NCBI RefSeq assembly: GCF_040958095.1
Contig: NC_091220.1
Coordinates: 18,754,393-18,818,392 of the forward strand
DNA: 64,000 nt
Origin: Procambarus clarkii
Taxonomy: Eukaryota; Arthropoda; Malacostraca; Decapoda; Cambaridae
Reading direction: 5' to 3'
Positions 42,402 to 54,213 of the stretch are shown one piece after another. The notes beneath the pieces are model-generated. The model was given only the letters and a program-made list of their open reading frames with translations, was not told the origin of the DNA and did no database searches. Numbering within the stretch: position 1 is the first letter of the stretch; the number at the start of each line of letters is the position of its first letter. Made by a program: the position numbers and the translations under genes.

Positions 42402-43474
42402 CAGGCATACCTCAGAATAAGAGTTTAATCTGTTCCTGGAGACGCCTCGCCTTCCGAAAACTCGCATTCCGAAGTTAATTTCCCCATAAGAAATAAAGGG
42501 AAATGAATTAATCCGTTCCTGACTACCCCAAAAACCCCACATCAAACTAAATTTTTATACCTAATTCATCTAAATAAACCTACAAAACTGTGTTCCAGTT
42601 ATTACTTACCTTACTGTCGAGTGCTGTAGGCGTATGGAAGATGGTGAGGAGGGGGGAGGAGGAGAGGAGTTACTGTTTGGAAGGGGAGTCCCCTTCCATA
42701 ATCACATCACATAACCCCATGCCTTGTAACACTATGGATACCACTTCTCTTTCTAAATTTTTCAAACCAGCCCCTGCTTGCCTTAAACTCTTTCTTATCT
42801 GCATCACTCGTTGCAGGGGTATTCTTTAGAAGGTCTTCGTGCAACACCCTGGCTTTCTCACAAATAATGGCCTCCGAAACACTATCACCCCTCAACTCCT
42901 TGTCGTGTATCCAAATTAATAACAACTTTTCCACTTCTTCAAGTATTTGTGCCGTTAATGTTCTTACTCCTTTTGCCACTTTAGCACCCATAATCTTATT
43001 TTTCTTCTTAAGTATAGTGCATATTGTTGATGTGGCTTTGTTGTACTGCCTACAAAGTTCAACAACACGTGTACCGTTCTCATGCTTCCGAATGATCTCT
43101 TGTTTCTCCTCTATTGTCATCCTCACAGGAGCTTTCTGGCCTTTATCCTTACCACTGGCTTTCTTGGGACCCATGGTGAGATATATAATAACAAATTGTA
43201 TAGACAAATCACCAAAAATCCAACAAAACACTGAAAATCCGCGAGAAGAATTGATGTGGGGGTAGTCACTGAGCGCCAGACAATAATAAACTGAGGGGCG
43301 GCGGGGCGGAGGGGCGACGAACGCGCTAGGTCGGCTGTACGCGTATCAACAAACTCGCGTCCAAACTCGCCTCCCGAAGTAACCCTCGCCTTCTGAGACA
43401 AATTTTTGGAGTAAATACACCTCGCCTTCCGAAAATCTCGCATACAGGGACAATCGCATTCCGAGGTACCACTG
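42402..43474 (-). mobile_element. Internally deleted Tigger transposon inserted in a LINE
   Basis: Flanked by TA duplications (42400-42401 and 43475-43476), with ends caggcatacctcagaat and, reversed, cagtggtacctcggaat. On the minus strand the ORF from the ATG at 43174 encodes MGPKKASGKDKGQKAPVRMT and the helix-turn-helix (VVELCRQYNKATSTICTIL). It continues to ADKKEFKASRGWFEKFRKRS before degenerating near 42710. The DDE domain is missing; the 3' UTR and terminal sequence follow directly. At 1,073 bp it is non-autonomous. Confidence 0.88.
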
Positions 43475-43476
43475 TA

Positions 43477-44285
43477 CTTACATGTGTCGCCTCCCTTCGG
43501 AGGCTAGCGTCTTTACGGCAGAACTTTATGCTATTCTCTATGCTCTTTTTCTCTTGCTTTTTCATTCTCATTCCTCCTTTGTGGTTGTAGTTGATTCTCG
43601 TAGTGCCCTCATGGCTCTAGGGTCCTTTAATCCTGTCCATCCGGTGGTCATTGAGATTCAACATTGGCTGTTTCTTATTTCTAGTAAATTTAAATCAGTA
43701 GAGTTTTGCTGGGTTCCCAGCCATATTGGTGTTTCAATGAGCGTGCGGATGCTGCCGCTAAGGAAGCTATCCGTTCTTGTCCCATCTCCCGTAAAGGTAT
43801 TCCTTATTCCGACTTTTATCCTGTTATTCATTCTTCCCCGTTGGCCCTCTGTGGTTGGTAACAAGCTGCGTACACTCAAACTTAGTGTGTCCCCGTGGCC
43901 TTCCTCCTACCACCGTAACTGGCAGTGGGACACTGCTTTGGCACGGCTGTGGGTTGATCATTCCCGCTTAACCCACGGTCACTTAATGGAGCGCCGCCCA
44001 GGTCCTTATTGTCCGAATTGCGTTGTCCCTCTTACAGTTGTGCATATCCTTGTTGAATGTCCTGACTTCCAGGACGAGCATGTGTCTTGCTTTCCGACCG
44101 TCCCTCGCAGTCACTTGTCCCTCGATAGAATTCTAGGTGAATCGGATACTTTTGATATCGTTCGCCTTATGCGTTTTTGTTCTCGTATTGGCATTCTTGG
44201 TGATATTTAGCGCCCTCTGATTATTTCGCACTGATGGTGCTACATGGCCTTCCCGGTTTGGTGCCTTCTTTTGGTAATTACCTTA
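43477..44285 (+). mobile_element. LINE family D RNase H, second part and 3' end
   Basis: Continues the RNase H after the Tigger insertion: LPSEASVFTAELYAILYALF (catalytic Glu), VVVDSRSALMALGSF (Asp), FCWVPSHIGV (a frameshift then shortens the NERADAAAKEA block). Next come LTHGHLMERRPGPYCPNC and VVHILVECPDF (C-C-H-C), ending GDI-TAG at 44210. The tail gccttcttttggtaattacc ends the element. Confidence 0.85.
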
Positions 44286-44289
44286 CCTT

Positions 44290-45344
44290 CATTGTTGTTT
44301 CATTTTAATGTGGTAGTTGTGATATGGATTGTTCTGGCTCACGTGCAAGTTCTTGGATTTTTTTCTGTTTCATATTAAGAAATTGCCAGTCTTGTTACTA
44401 TTTGTAGAGTTAGAGATCTGCATTAAGGCCTCAATATTATATTATAAAAAAAATAAATAACATATCAGCAATTTTTGTGGTTGGTAATATTTAGATTAAT
44501 GTCAGTGATGTATATGACAAGGGTTAAGACCTCTTGTGGTATGACAGCATTTTTCCCCAGTCATTTCTTTAACAAATGAAAGGGTCCTCAACCATTCTTT
44601 TGTCCTTTCTACCATGTACCTGTTTGTTGCTTCTTGGTCTTTCATTTGGTACTTTGGCTATTAAAACAATGGCCTTTGGTAATGTTGCAATTAGCATTTT
44701 AAAAAAAAGAGCAGGTTCATTAGGCAGGGTTTGTTTTTAGCAAACAGTTTTACAAAAAAAATTCCATTCCTTCAGGACCTTGCAGATGTTAGGTCAAACT
44801 AATTGACAGTAATCTGTTTTGCCCTTTTAAACAATGATGGTTTTAATTAGGTAAAATATTTCAGAATATCTGAAGTTTGGCAGACAAATCACTTAAGAGC
44901 TTTGATTAAATTTAAGTTACCAAAGACTGTGAAAACCATGTTGTATAGATGCTTCAGTTCTAATGTTTTGTAAATTTAACAATGATCTTTAGTTAATTTA
45001 ATCATAATTTGTACAAAGCTTAGGTGTTGCATAGTTTTCATATTTGAAAGTAAACTTAAAGCTAAAATATTGACTAAAGTTTCTTCCACTTTAATATTTC
45101 AGACTAATTTGCAATATTTGTTAGTTTATGTAAATTGAATAGGTAGTCCACTTGTTACATAGGTGCATTGAAAAGATGTAAAAGTTACAAATAGGTGTAA
45201 ATTTTACCAAGTATTTATTTTCAAAGTAAAAAAATTTCAGATGTTTAAACATTGCATCAATAGTAGTAAACAATTTCCAGCATAATTTCAGGATAAGGTA
45301 TATAAAGTAGTTTCATTAAAATTTTTATTTAATAAGTTTCATAT
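44290..45344. other. AT-rich sequence, no gene recognised
   Basis: Non-coding in all frames as far as I can see; downstream of the minus-strand unit's poly(A) signal. Confidence 0.5.
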
Positions 45345-45591
45345 ATAGCATTTATAATACATCTAATATTTATTATTGTTTCAGGTTGTGGTACAGATGC
45401 TCCTAGATGAACAGAAGATCCAAAAGGCCAAGACAACTCCAGAGACAATCACCTGTAAAAGAAAAATAAACATTAAACAGGGACACTACTTTTATTATCA
45501 CCAATGCCTAATAACAAGCCCATAAAATCCTAACATCCTATCTTTTAAGATAGGCTCAGCAGGCCTATCCCTTCCTCTGGTTTCAGTGCAG

Positions 45592-45735
45592 AGCTTGTTC
45601 CCTGAATGGGTGCATTACATCCACCACTTTAGTGCCATCAACACATTGTACATATGCTTTACAGAAAGCACTGTACAATGCATGCCAGGCACTAAAGTTT
45701 TAGATGCATCCACCCATTCAGCAAACAAGCCCTGT
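45592..45735 (-). other. Long imperfect hairpin, pre-miRNA-like, in an intron
   Basis: On the minus strand gcttgtttgctgaatgggtg ... pairs with ... cacccattcagggaacaagc. The apical 75 nt pair as actttagtgcc / ggcactaaagt, cattgtaca / tgtacaatg and tgcttt / aaagca, with symmetric internal loops and a short terminal loop near 45661. No known miRNA seed was recognised. It lies in the last intron of the minus-strand unit and could equally be a diverged foldback element. Confidence 0.45.
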
Positions 45736-46739
45736 GAGACTTAACAATGTAACCATTGTTAAAGGTCCCTAAACCTATGCAAATCTAGTCCATCCATTAG
45801 ATGGGTAGTAGAGCAAAGCTCTGAAAAAGCCAAGCCAGGAAAATCTGCAGGACTGCCTGGTCCCCTTTTATGAAATGGGGTAGGATCAGTACAAACTGCA
45901 TCAATCCCTGTGGGTTGTAACAGTAGGACATGGTTACACACCTATAAATGGACTAGATAAGAGAATAAAGATTAGGTCATTGATATAGCTAAAACATCAA
46001 ATTCAAACTCACCCACTTTTGCAGAGTAAAGGAGACTCACTCCAAGCCAGTCCATGCATCGTAATCACTTTCACCTGAAAAATATTTCAACAAATTAATT
46101 TCAGATTTAAAGCCAATCTTGCTTTACTTTTCAAATTAGCATTCAGTATTTTACAAATTAAGATAGAAGAAATTTCTTTAAGGAATTTGCCTTTACTACT
46201 GCTACTAGAATATGTAGGAAAGATCTAATTTAGCAATATAAATATGGCATCAATTTGCCAAGTTTCAGTAAATGTCATTTGAGAAACTATCCACAACTGC
46301 ACTTCAATGGCAATTTACATTTATCTTTAGCCAATGCTATATTGTTTAAGTTTTTACTTTTATGCAAATCTATTCAGATTAACCTTTACTACAACTCGCC
46401 TGATTCTGTAATTAACTCTTCCAACTGACAGAGGGACTTCTGGACTTTCCAAACCACATTCTGGAAAACTATATAGATTTAAAACCAAGCTAAAGTAAAC
46501 ATTTAATATTTTTTTTACTTTCAAGGGAAAAATACCATCACTTAGAACAAAAATTTTCCTGCCATTGTATTTGACTCATGATTACCCTTAAGCATTATAC
46601 ATTTATATATTAAAGCTTATTTAACAAACATTTAATGTTAACTAAAGATTTATATTTTATTAATAAAACACCCTCAACTATGCTGTTTAAGATCTAATGC
46701 CCCACATTACAATTTTCACAATTTCAACACAAACCCCCC

Positions 46740-46795
46740 CCCCCCTTCCTCCCAACTGTTCAGTGTCAAGAGGGGGGAGGGGGGGGGGTGTCCAT
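46740..46795. repeat. Poly-C / poly-G low complexity
   Basis: ccccccccc and ggggggaggggggggg tracts, immediately 3' of predicted exon 2 of the minus-strand unit. Confidence 0.8.
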
Positions 46796-48342
46796 TTACT
46801 GTACCACTTACATTTTAGTGTGGGCTTCATCCACTATTCTGATGTTAGCTGGAACATGTGCCAGCTGCTGGTTTGAAAGGGAGGCATACCATGTGCCAAT
46901 TCAGGAAGCTTTCCACGTTCCTCACTGCATGTCAGCTCAGGACCTCACTACCATGTTGGGAGGCAGTTGAAGACTAACCAATCAACATCCCAGGCTGGAG
47001 AGCAGTGCCAGCTCGGGGACAATTTACCACCTGCAAAAAATTTAATACTCTTAACAATCTACAACATCCATCATCTTTACCTAGCCCCCAAACCTTACAT
47101 TTGTCAGCATTAAACTGCATCTGGTAGTCTTAACCATTTCAAAAACTATAGGGCATCGATATTTTTTATTTGCCAATTCTGCAACTATTGCAGTCTAAAC
47201 CATAATTTTGCGAATACCCGAGGTCCAAGGAGAGCTTTTAGGCACTACTTACAACACTTCTCCCAACTTAACCCCATTTATACTAATTTCCTTTGGTATA
47301 GCCATGACCTAATCAACTTCAGTCAGCATTTCCAATGATCCGAGCCCCTATCAATTTTGCGTCACTATCAAAATCTCTGCTGAAGTCAAGGTACACAAAA
47401 TCACAAACCTTATCACCATTTCCTCAACTATGCAACCTAATCCATGAACATTTAGTAATAAAACTATGCGATTCATGTATCTAGTCATGTTTCTCAAAAA
47501 GAGTAAAGAAATGGCACTTGCAATGTTAGATTCTAGTAACTTTCCTCACAATAGACTAAGCTAATTGGTCACTAACTTAAGCGTTAAAGTTTACTCAAAC
47601 TTTTCCTTTAAAACTTGCTATATTAGGAACTTTCCACGACCGGCCTTTACCCGACATAAATAGGGTAAAAACGGTATATTAAATGCAGTAAAACTACGGT
47701 AAATTCAATATGATAAACTTGCATTCTTTAAGCATGGGCTGCATAGTAAGTGAACTAAACTAAATGTTAAGCACCCTGGCAAACCACTTCGTTCTATTCA
47801 ATTTATTTAATCACTTTGTCCGGCTAGAATTTTTAGATTAGATTAAAGGAACACCCTCGACCCTGGTAACGGCTGAACTAGTTAACCAAATACAAATATT
47901 TAGGTAAAATACTTTCATAAAACCCGTCTACTTCCCCCACCAGTAGACTTGTTCAGCTAAAGGCATAATGTAATGTTCCACTTTAGTAAATAAAGACTTA
48001 AAAAAACACTACCCCATCTGTGTAGTTACCGGTTACTTGACATTCTACGCTTAAAATAACCCATCTATTCCCCATAATTGTTCGATATAACTTACCTCTC
48101 ACCCGCTGGTCGAGTACACAGCAGTATATATCCTCCTCCATCACTCACCGCGTGGATACTATTTCACTCTGGCCGCAAATTGCCTCAAATCACCTACGTT
48201 GTCCATAAACATATATAGAAGAGCAACTGACCCTAACACCCGTATAGCGATCATCACATAACGTGGGAACATTAGTAGTACTGCTGTCAAAACATAGATG
48301 GCGCCAGGACAAACGGTAATTCCTATGGACTCGCCTAGTTAT

Positions 48343-48690
48343 GCGTAGGGAATTGAGCTTCAGCTGTTTGGTCCCGCCCCTCAGCTGTATTCACCTAGTT
48401 GTACTCACCTAATTTGTGCTAGCAGGGGTTGAGCTTTGGTTCTTTGGTCCCGACTCTCAACCGTCAATCAACAGGTGTACAGGTTCCTGAGCCTATTGGG
48501 CTCTATCACATCTACATTTGAAATTGTGTATGGAGTCAGCCTCCACCACATCACTGCTTAATACATTCCATTTGTTAACTACTCTGACACTGAAAAAATT
48601 CTTTCTAATATCTCTGTGGCTCATTTGGGTACTAAGTTCCCCTTGTTCGTGTTCCACCCGTGTTAAAGAGCTGTCTTTGTAACTATCAAA
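48343..48690 (-). mobile_element. LINE family C, RT C-terminus and 3' tail
   Basis: The minus strand encodes NFFSVRVVNKWNVLSSDVVE followed by ADSIHNFKC-like residues. This is the FFS-R-VVN-WN-LP signature at the C-terminal end of several LINE reverse transcriptase ORFs. It is followed by a 3' UTR with acctgttgattgacggttga and a tail ending in aactaggtgaataca. Encoded protein is truncated at both ends. Confidence 0.75.
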
Positions 48691-49589
48691 ATGCATATAT
48701 CTTTGCTTTTAATGTCATCAGAGAAGCAGAAATATACAATTATAAGCTTTATTAGTGAATCTCTATTAATTAAACAATATATCAGAGAGTGTGTAAGGTT
48801 CGGTGTTCCATGTGCGAAGAGACATGGGAGATTTTACATCAGTACAGTAAATGTTTTAAGTAGCGAACGCATACTAACGAATAACGATTAGTATAGACCA
48901 ACACTATTGTTCTATGAAGTCGATTTAACTTCCAGACATGTATTTTTCAATAAGTCTTAAATATTTTCTGGCTAGTTATGTTAGATATTATTAGAAATAC
49001 GTATTCTACTTGTTAATATAATAAACTAAATTTGCGATCATTTAAGGAGAGAAGTGCGACGACTGGATCACTGTGTACAGAAGGTTGATATGCCAACAAA
49101 CACTTTCCAGACAACAATATATCTTGGATAAGTCGCTCCACAACATTGACACCTGGACCGTTGACATCCTATGAGGCCACATATTTACTTATTTCATAAT
49201 GGAAGTATATTATTTTATAGTAAATATACGTTTTCTCGTGTTCTGCATTAAGCACCAACATTATAGTGAATAAATATACCATATTTCTTCATTATTTAAG
49301 TAATGCTAGGAGGCTTTGAGTAGCTTTGGGTCATTAGGTGAACAGAATCTCCAATAGATGGGGCGAGAGTCGCGCTATCTCTCGCCCGAGCGAGAGTCGA
49401 AACTTATTTTAGAATTGATATATCTTTGTCCTCCAACAAGATATATTTCCTTTGGTGCACTCACAATAACGAGCATATCTCTGTCTTTCTGAAGGCATAT
49501 AATATTTTAGGCTTTATAAGCGTATCTTTGTTAATTACACACTATATTGGCAAGTGCGTAGGCTTCTGCATTCCATGACCGACAAGCTA

Positions 49590-50410
49590 CTGAATGCCAC
49601 TATAAAAACGTATGTATCTTCACTTGAGCTTTATATATGTCTATGTTAAAGTATTTAAAATGAAGCTTATATTTCTATCTTTCTTGAGACATATAAAACA
49701 TATGTGTTTATTAATGAATTTACGTGAAATAAGCATTGTTCTGAGAGAGAGTTGCTCTGTCGATCAGTCTGTGCGGGGTCGGAGCTCGGCGATTATTAAA
49801 ACACATGTATCTTCATTAGAACTTTATATTTTGAGATATATACAAGAGTTGTTACATTCTTGTAGAGCCACTAGTACGCGTAGCGTTTCGGGCAGGTCCC
49901 TGGAATACGATCCCCGCCGCGAAGAATCGTTTTTTCATCCAAGTACACATTTTACTGTTGCGTTAAACAGAGGCTACAGTTAAGGAATTGCGCCCAGTAA
50001 ATCCTCCCCGGCCAGGATACGAACCCATGACATAGCGCTCGCGGAACGCCAGGCGAGTGTCTTACCACTACACCACGGAGACTGTATATATCTATGGTAA
50101 AGTATTTAAAATGAAGCTTATATTTCTATCTTTCTCAACACATATAAAAACATTTGCGTTTATTAACGAATTTACGTGAAATAAGCATTGTTCTGAGAGA
50201 GTTACTCCGTTGCTCGATCTGTGCGGGATCGGAGCTCGCCGATTAGAAAAATACACGTATCTTCGCTTTAAATACAAATATGCCCATGGTAAGGCATTTA
50301 AAATGAAGATTATGTTTCTATCTTTCTTGAGACGTATAAAAATCTTACGTTTATTAACGATTCTGCGTGAAATAAGCATTGTTCTGAGATGAATATTGCG
50401 GATTTCCGGC
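49590..50410. repeat. Diverged tandem satellite-like monomers, interrupted by a SINE
   Basis: Three related segments (about 49605-49835, 50085-50280, 50283-50400) share aagtatttaaaatgaagctt, atttctatctttctt and gtgaaataagcattgttctg. More diverged relatives seem present at 48690-48870 and 49420-49560. The period is about 195-230 bp. Confidence 0.7.
49836..50085 (-). mobile_element. tRNA-derived SINE (family T)
   Basis: On the minus strand it starts gtctccgtggtgtagtggta (A-box) and has the B-box gggttcgtatcc at about 50010. A body follows with cgggccggggagg-like and tgggcgcaattcc words. The anticodon arm is not a clean tRNA. Inserted in the satellite-like array. Confidence 0.7.
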
Positions 50411-50744
50411 TCTACGACCGATGAAAAATGCAACTTTTATACAACTACAAATATCTTTAGTTTTACTTTAAATTTTGTCCTGAAAGAGTTTTCATATATA
50501 GATCTAGTTTCTGCCGTTCTTCTGACATAAAAAGACCTTTGGTTTAATAAGTTATTAAGATGTTTTCAACAATATTACTAGGACGTTCACCGATTCTAAC
50601 ATGGACGACCCTTTTGGAAACGCAACACATGGGTTGACCTGATTGATATATGGGTCAGATTCCATTAAGGTTCGGAACATTATGTTCACGGAATATCCCG
50701 GATCGGTCACAGCAGAACTATGCTATTTTCTCTGCTCTCCGTCT

Positions 50745-50905
50745 CTTGCTTTCTCGTTCTCGGATACTTTTGATATCATTTGCCTTATGCGTTTGTTCTC
50801 GTATTGACGTTCTTGGTGATATTTAGCGCCCTCTAATTATTTCGCACTTTGATGGTGCTACATAGCCTTCCCGGTTTGGTGCCTTCTTTTGATAATTACT
50901 TTGTT
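50745..50905 (+). mobile_element. LINE family D, 3' fragment
   Basis: cggatacttttgatatcatt ... gatatttagcgccctctaat ... gccttcttttgataattact: the last 160 bp of the element with one short deletion in the coding part. Confidence 0.8.
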
Positions 50906-50909
50906 AACA

Positions 50910-53335
50910 AAAGTATAAACCTATTTGAAATAAGCGTTTTAGAAACTACAAAAAATATATTAGGTGGATTATGGATTTATGATGGCTCTTTGTTCTATTA
51001 CTGATGCCAGGAAATGGCAACTTCATGCCATCAAAATTAAATCTGAAATGCCTTTTCCTCCTAAGTATGCTCTGCCCCCCCCCCCTTTTTCCTTGAAACT
51101 TAAAATAGGACACTTAGATTGTCATCCTCTCATCATACAAACCTTACTCTATGCAAGGTTTGTTCACATTGGCTTTGATAATTTTATTGTCCAAAGAAGT
51201 TGAAAGCTGCAGATGTTAAAACTGTTATATTTGTGACTTGAATTTTCCTGGCAAAAATCTATCTCAAAGCATCATTTTTAGCTTTTTATTAACTGTTTCC
51301 TTGTTTGATAATTACTTACAGTACTGCCTTTAACCATTCTGTAAATTTTGATCAATTTCATTATTCACACTTCTTTCATTAAAATAATTTTTCCATTTTA
51401 TTAGGAAAACTTTTTTAATTTTCATCTAAATACACAGCAAACCTTTATAAACTGATAATGAAGTATTTTTTAATGCAATTCACAGTAATGATGCTAAAGT
51501 TTTATAGGTTAAATATAAATCTAAAACCATTATTCTGTAGTAAACAAGTTGGTGCCCTTAATTACTTTGAGTTGCACAGAGTGCTCTAGTCACAATGGCT
51601 TAGCACTTCCCCTTATTAATTACTTGTGTGAACAACAGGTCAGATATTGACGTGCACTAAAAATGTGGTTATTAAAAGGAAAAGGCACTGTAACTGATAA
51701 ACACTTTACTAAAAGCATATTTTGGCTGTAATGTGAACACAATACTGTATTTCTGTACAAGGTAAACATGAGTATTGATAACATGGGATACTTAACATTA
51801 CATTTGCTGTACAACTGTACATTTGGTTTATATGCCATAGTGCCACTTAAAACCAATGTTAACATGCCGGTGATAACCTACCAAGAGAACTTCCACCATA
51901 GAGCAATGATGTTCCTTCATCTTGGGAGAAATGCCTCATCATTTATAGCCGCTCCAACAGTCATGTCAAAAAAAAAAACTAGCAGGTTGCAAGTTTCTTT
52001 GAGCAAAGACCAACACTGAATACAACACTGCAGTTTGTGTTTTATTTGATTCATTAATACACATTTTATCCCTCCAAAACAAAGCCAATCACAAATTAAA
52101 AAATACTGTACAGTATTTGCAAGTGCATGAAATGTTTCGGAGAATTTACATAAGCTAAAGATCATTAGAACATCTGAAGCTGACAAACTGAAGCACCATT
52201 TAATTCATCTTTGCAGCACTAATCACCACCATGATCAATTACCACCTTTCTCCACTTTCAGGAGAGGCAGTAAGATCTTAATGCAAGTAACTGTACTTGT
52301 GCTATCTTTCAATTGTTTAGGCTTTAGAGTACATGTAAGCCCTGTAAACAATAAGGCTGTACAGTACTATAATTACATTGCACAAACGTGCTAATCTTGT
52401 CCACTTTCATTAATTCAATGCCCATATAAGTAGGTTCTACAGCTCCAGCAATGCTGAATTACACACACACATCCTTTAGCCAGTTACCTGGTACTAGGGA
52501 CAGGTAGTACACTAGTGTTAACCAAATAACAATACCATATACTGTATATATATACTGTGTATATATATAAAGTGTACAAATGTGCAGGTGATGGCAGTAC
52601 ACTTGGTATTAACAGAACGGGGGAGGTAAAAAGGCAGCACACTTGTATCAATAGAACTTATAATACTGTACCAGATAAATAAAATTAATAAATGCAAATA
52701 TGCACTAAAACTTCATGTAAAAAGTAAATACAGTATTCATAAAGCAACTAGGAATATCTTGGCCCATAAGTTTTGCCACAGATGCTTTTAAAATCTGCCT
52801 CAACACTGAATTTTTCAAGTTAATAAAATTTGATTTATCTCACACACTGTGAGAGCTGCTAGCTAGTTCCCATTTTTGAAAAATATTCCTGTACTGTACA
52901 GGTCACTCCTGAATCTGAGGTAAACACTGGATTGTCTCATTCAATCTGCAAGTGTGTTACATTTACAAATATAAAAAATTACATGGCTTCAAACTACAGT
53001 ACATGTATCAAGAAAACTAGATTAGGTTTCAGAGGCCTAAAAAAAAATTATTTTCACAATACTGTAACAGACCTGTTCCTGTGTGAACTAAATTTCTGTA
53101 CATAACTTGCTGTACTTTAAAGAAATGACTGTAGGTGTTTGGCAGGAAGCATGATGAAAGAATGTACTTTAATCCAGAAGTGAACAAAACAAGATATTTG
53201 TCAGTCATGAGGGGAAAAAAGTTTGTTGTACCACCCAGGGCCCGGATTTATCACGTTCACTTAAAAAAAACAAAAAACCATGTATAGCTTTCCTCTATCA
53301 TGGCAGTTTAATTAGGATTTAAGCAGGTTATGAGT
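50910..53335. other. AT-rich sequence, no gene recognised
   Basis: No domain-bearing ORF on either strand. Short atatatac repeats at 52540-52570 and many tactgta/tacagta words. Confidence 0.5.
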
Positions 53336-53337
53336 TG

Positions 53338-53530
53338 TGAAGCACAAAGTAATTTTCAAAAGGTCCCCAGCTGGGGAAAACTATGTAGCACCATCAAAGT
53401 TGCAGGATATTCAAAAGGCGCTAAATACTGTATTACCAAGGATGCCAATACGAGAACACAAGTGCATAAGGCGAGCGATATCAAAGGTATCTGATTCACC
53501 CAGGATTCTATCAAGGGACATAAGATGACC
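53338..53530 (-). mobile_element. LINE family D, 3' fragment
   Basis: Reverse copy of the element end: atcaaaggtatctgattcac, aaggcgagcgatatcaaag, ctatcaagggac; the tail lies near 53338-53360. The only minus-strand copy of this family here. Confidence 0.75.
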
Positions 53531-54085
53531 AAACCCCACATTAGAAGGCGTTGTTTGGGGAAAAACATTGTAATGGCAATACCGTCAACAAATTCCAACC
53601 AGTTTGTAGATACTGTAGAGTAGTTTTGTGTGGTGGCAACGTGTTCAAGGAAAAGGCATTTTAGGAGAGTGGGGGAAGGTGGGAGGAATAATTCTTTACT
53701 GTATAGGTTAAGGTTTTACATAATTTGACAATCTGGATTTTCCATGGGGGGAGGGGGGGTTACTGTATTATGAATGTGCACAGAAAGAATTCTGCAAGCA
53801 TGCAAACCTTGCAGTAAGAGTCTGCAAAGGAAAGCATGTAGGGTTTCCAATAAAGGCATTGGTTAAAGTGGTATCAACATGAATAAGGACTTTGGAGGAT
53901 CTGAACAAAGAACAGTACTGTAGGCAATACCAATTGTAGCAGTCTTGTAACAATGGAACACCAGTTTCCACATAAAAGCTTCAGGGAAAAGTGAAAGGTC
54001 CAATTACTCGAGCTCGAGCACAAGCCAGTATGATACAAAACATCATGACAAATGACACACAGAGATCACACTAACGTGATGCATC
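53531..54085. other. No gene recognised
   Basis: Moderately AT-rich with a poly-G patch at 53744-53759. No domain recognised on either strand. Confidence 0.45.
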
Positions 54086-54087
54086 AA

Positions 54088-54213
54088 ATGAACAAATCCA
54101 CAAGGGCCGTGACGAGGATTCGAACCTGCATCCAGGAGCATCCCAGACACTGCCTTAATCGACTGAGCTACGACAGGGTAAATCCTCGTCACGGCCCTTG
54201 TGGATTTGTTCAT
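54088..54213 (-). mobile_element. tRNA-like element framed by a 31-bp inverted repeat
   Basis: The minus strand reads gtagctcagtcgattaaggc (A-box) ... gcaggttcgaatcc (B-box), a good tRNA-like head. It is enclosed by aacaaatccacaagggccgt / acggcccttgtggatttgtt arms (54090-54120 and 54181-54211), which extend to include the cctcgtcac stem. More likely a SINE than a functional tRNA gene. Confidence 0.65.

Larger units (their letters stand above)
45345..48235 (-). ncRNA. Four-exon minus-strand transcription unit (lncRNA or micropeptide gene)
   Basis: Predicted exons, in transcript order: about 48235-48096, 47030-46812, 46074-46041, 45452 to about 45345. Splice sites on the minus strand are agag|gtaagt, tttgcag|gtgg, aaaat|gtaagt, tttttcag|gtga, ttgga|gtgagt and ttttacag|gtga. 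A tcagt initiator-like motif lies near 48225. The poly(A) signal aataaa is at 45374-45369. ORFs are tiny. An upstream MFMDNVGDLRQF... frame ends in exon 1. From the ATG at 48141, MEEDIYCCVLDQRVR continues either into exon 2 (GGKLSPSWHC..., stop after about 42 aa) or, skipping exon 2, into GESDYDAWTGLE and a stop in exon 4. The ensemble is inferred from splice consensus only; no homology is recognised. Confidence 0.45.

Noticed and set aside
45376-45525. Plus-strand exon-like frame VVVQMLLDEQKIQKAKTTPE after a ttcag
   Set aside because: The same block fits better as the last exon of the minus-strand unit, which has a poly(A) signal and three further consistent exons.
49998-50085. Functional tRNA gene
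   Set aside because: A- and B-boxes are present, but the acceptor and anticodon stems are not clean and a SINE body follows.
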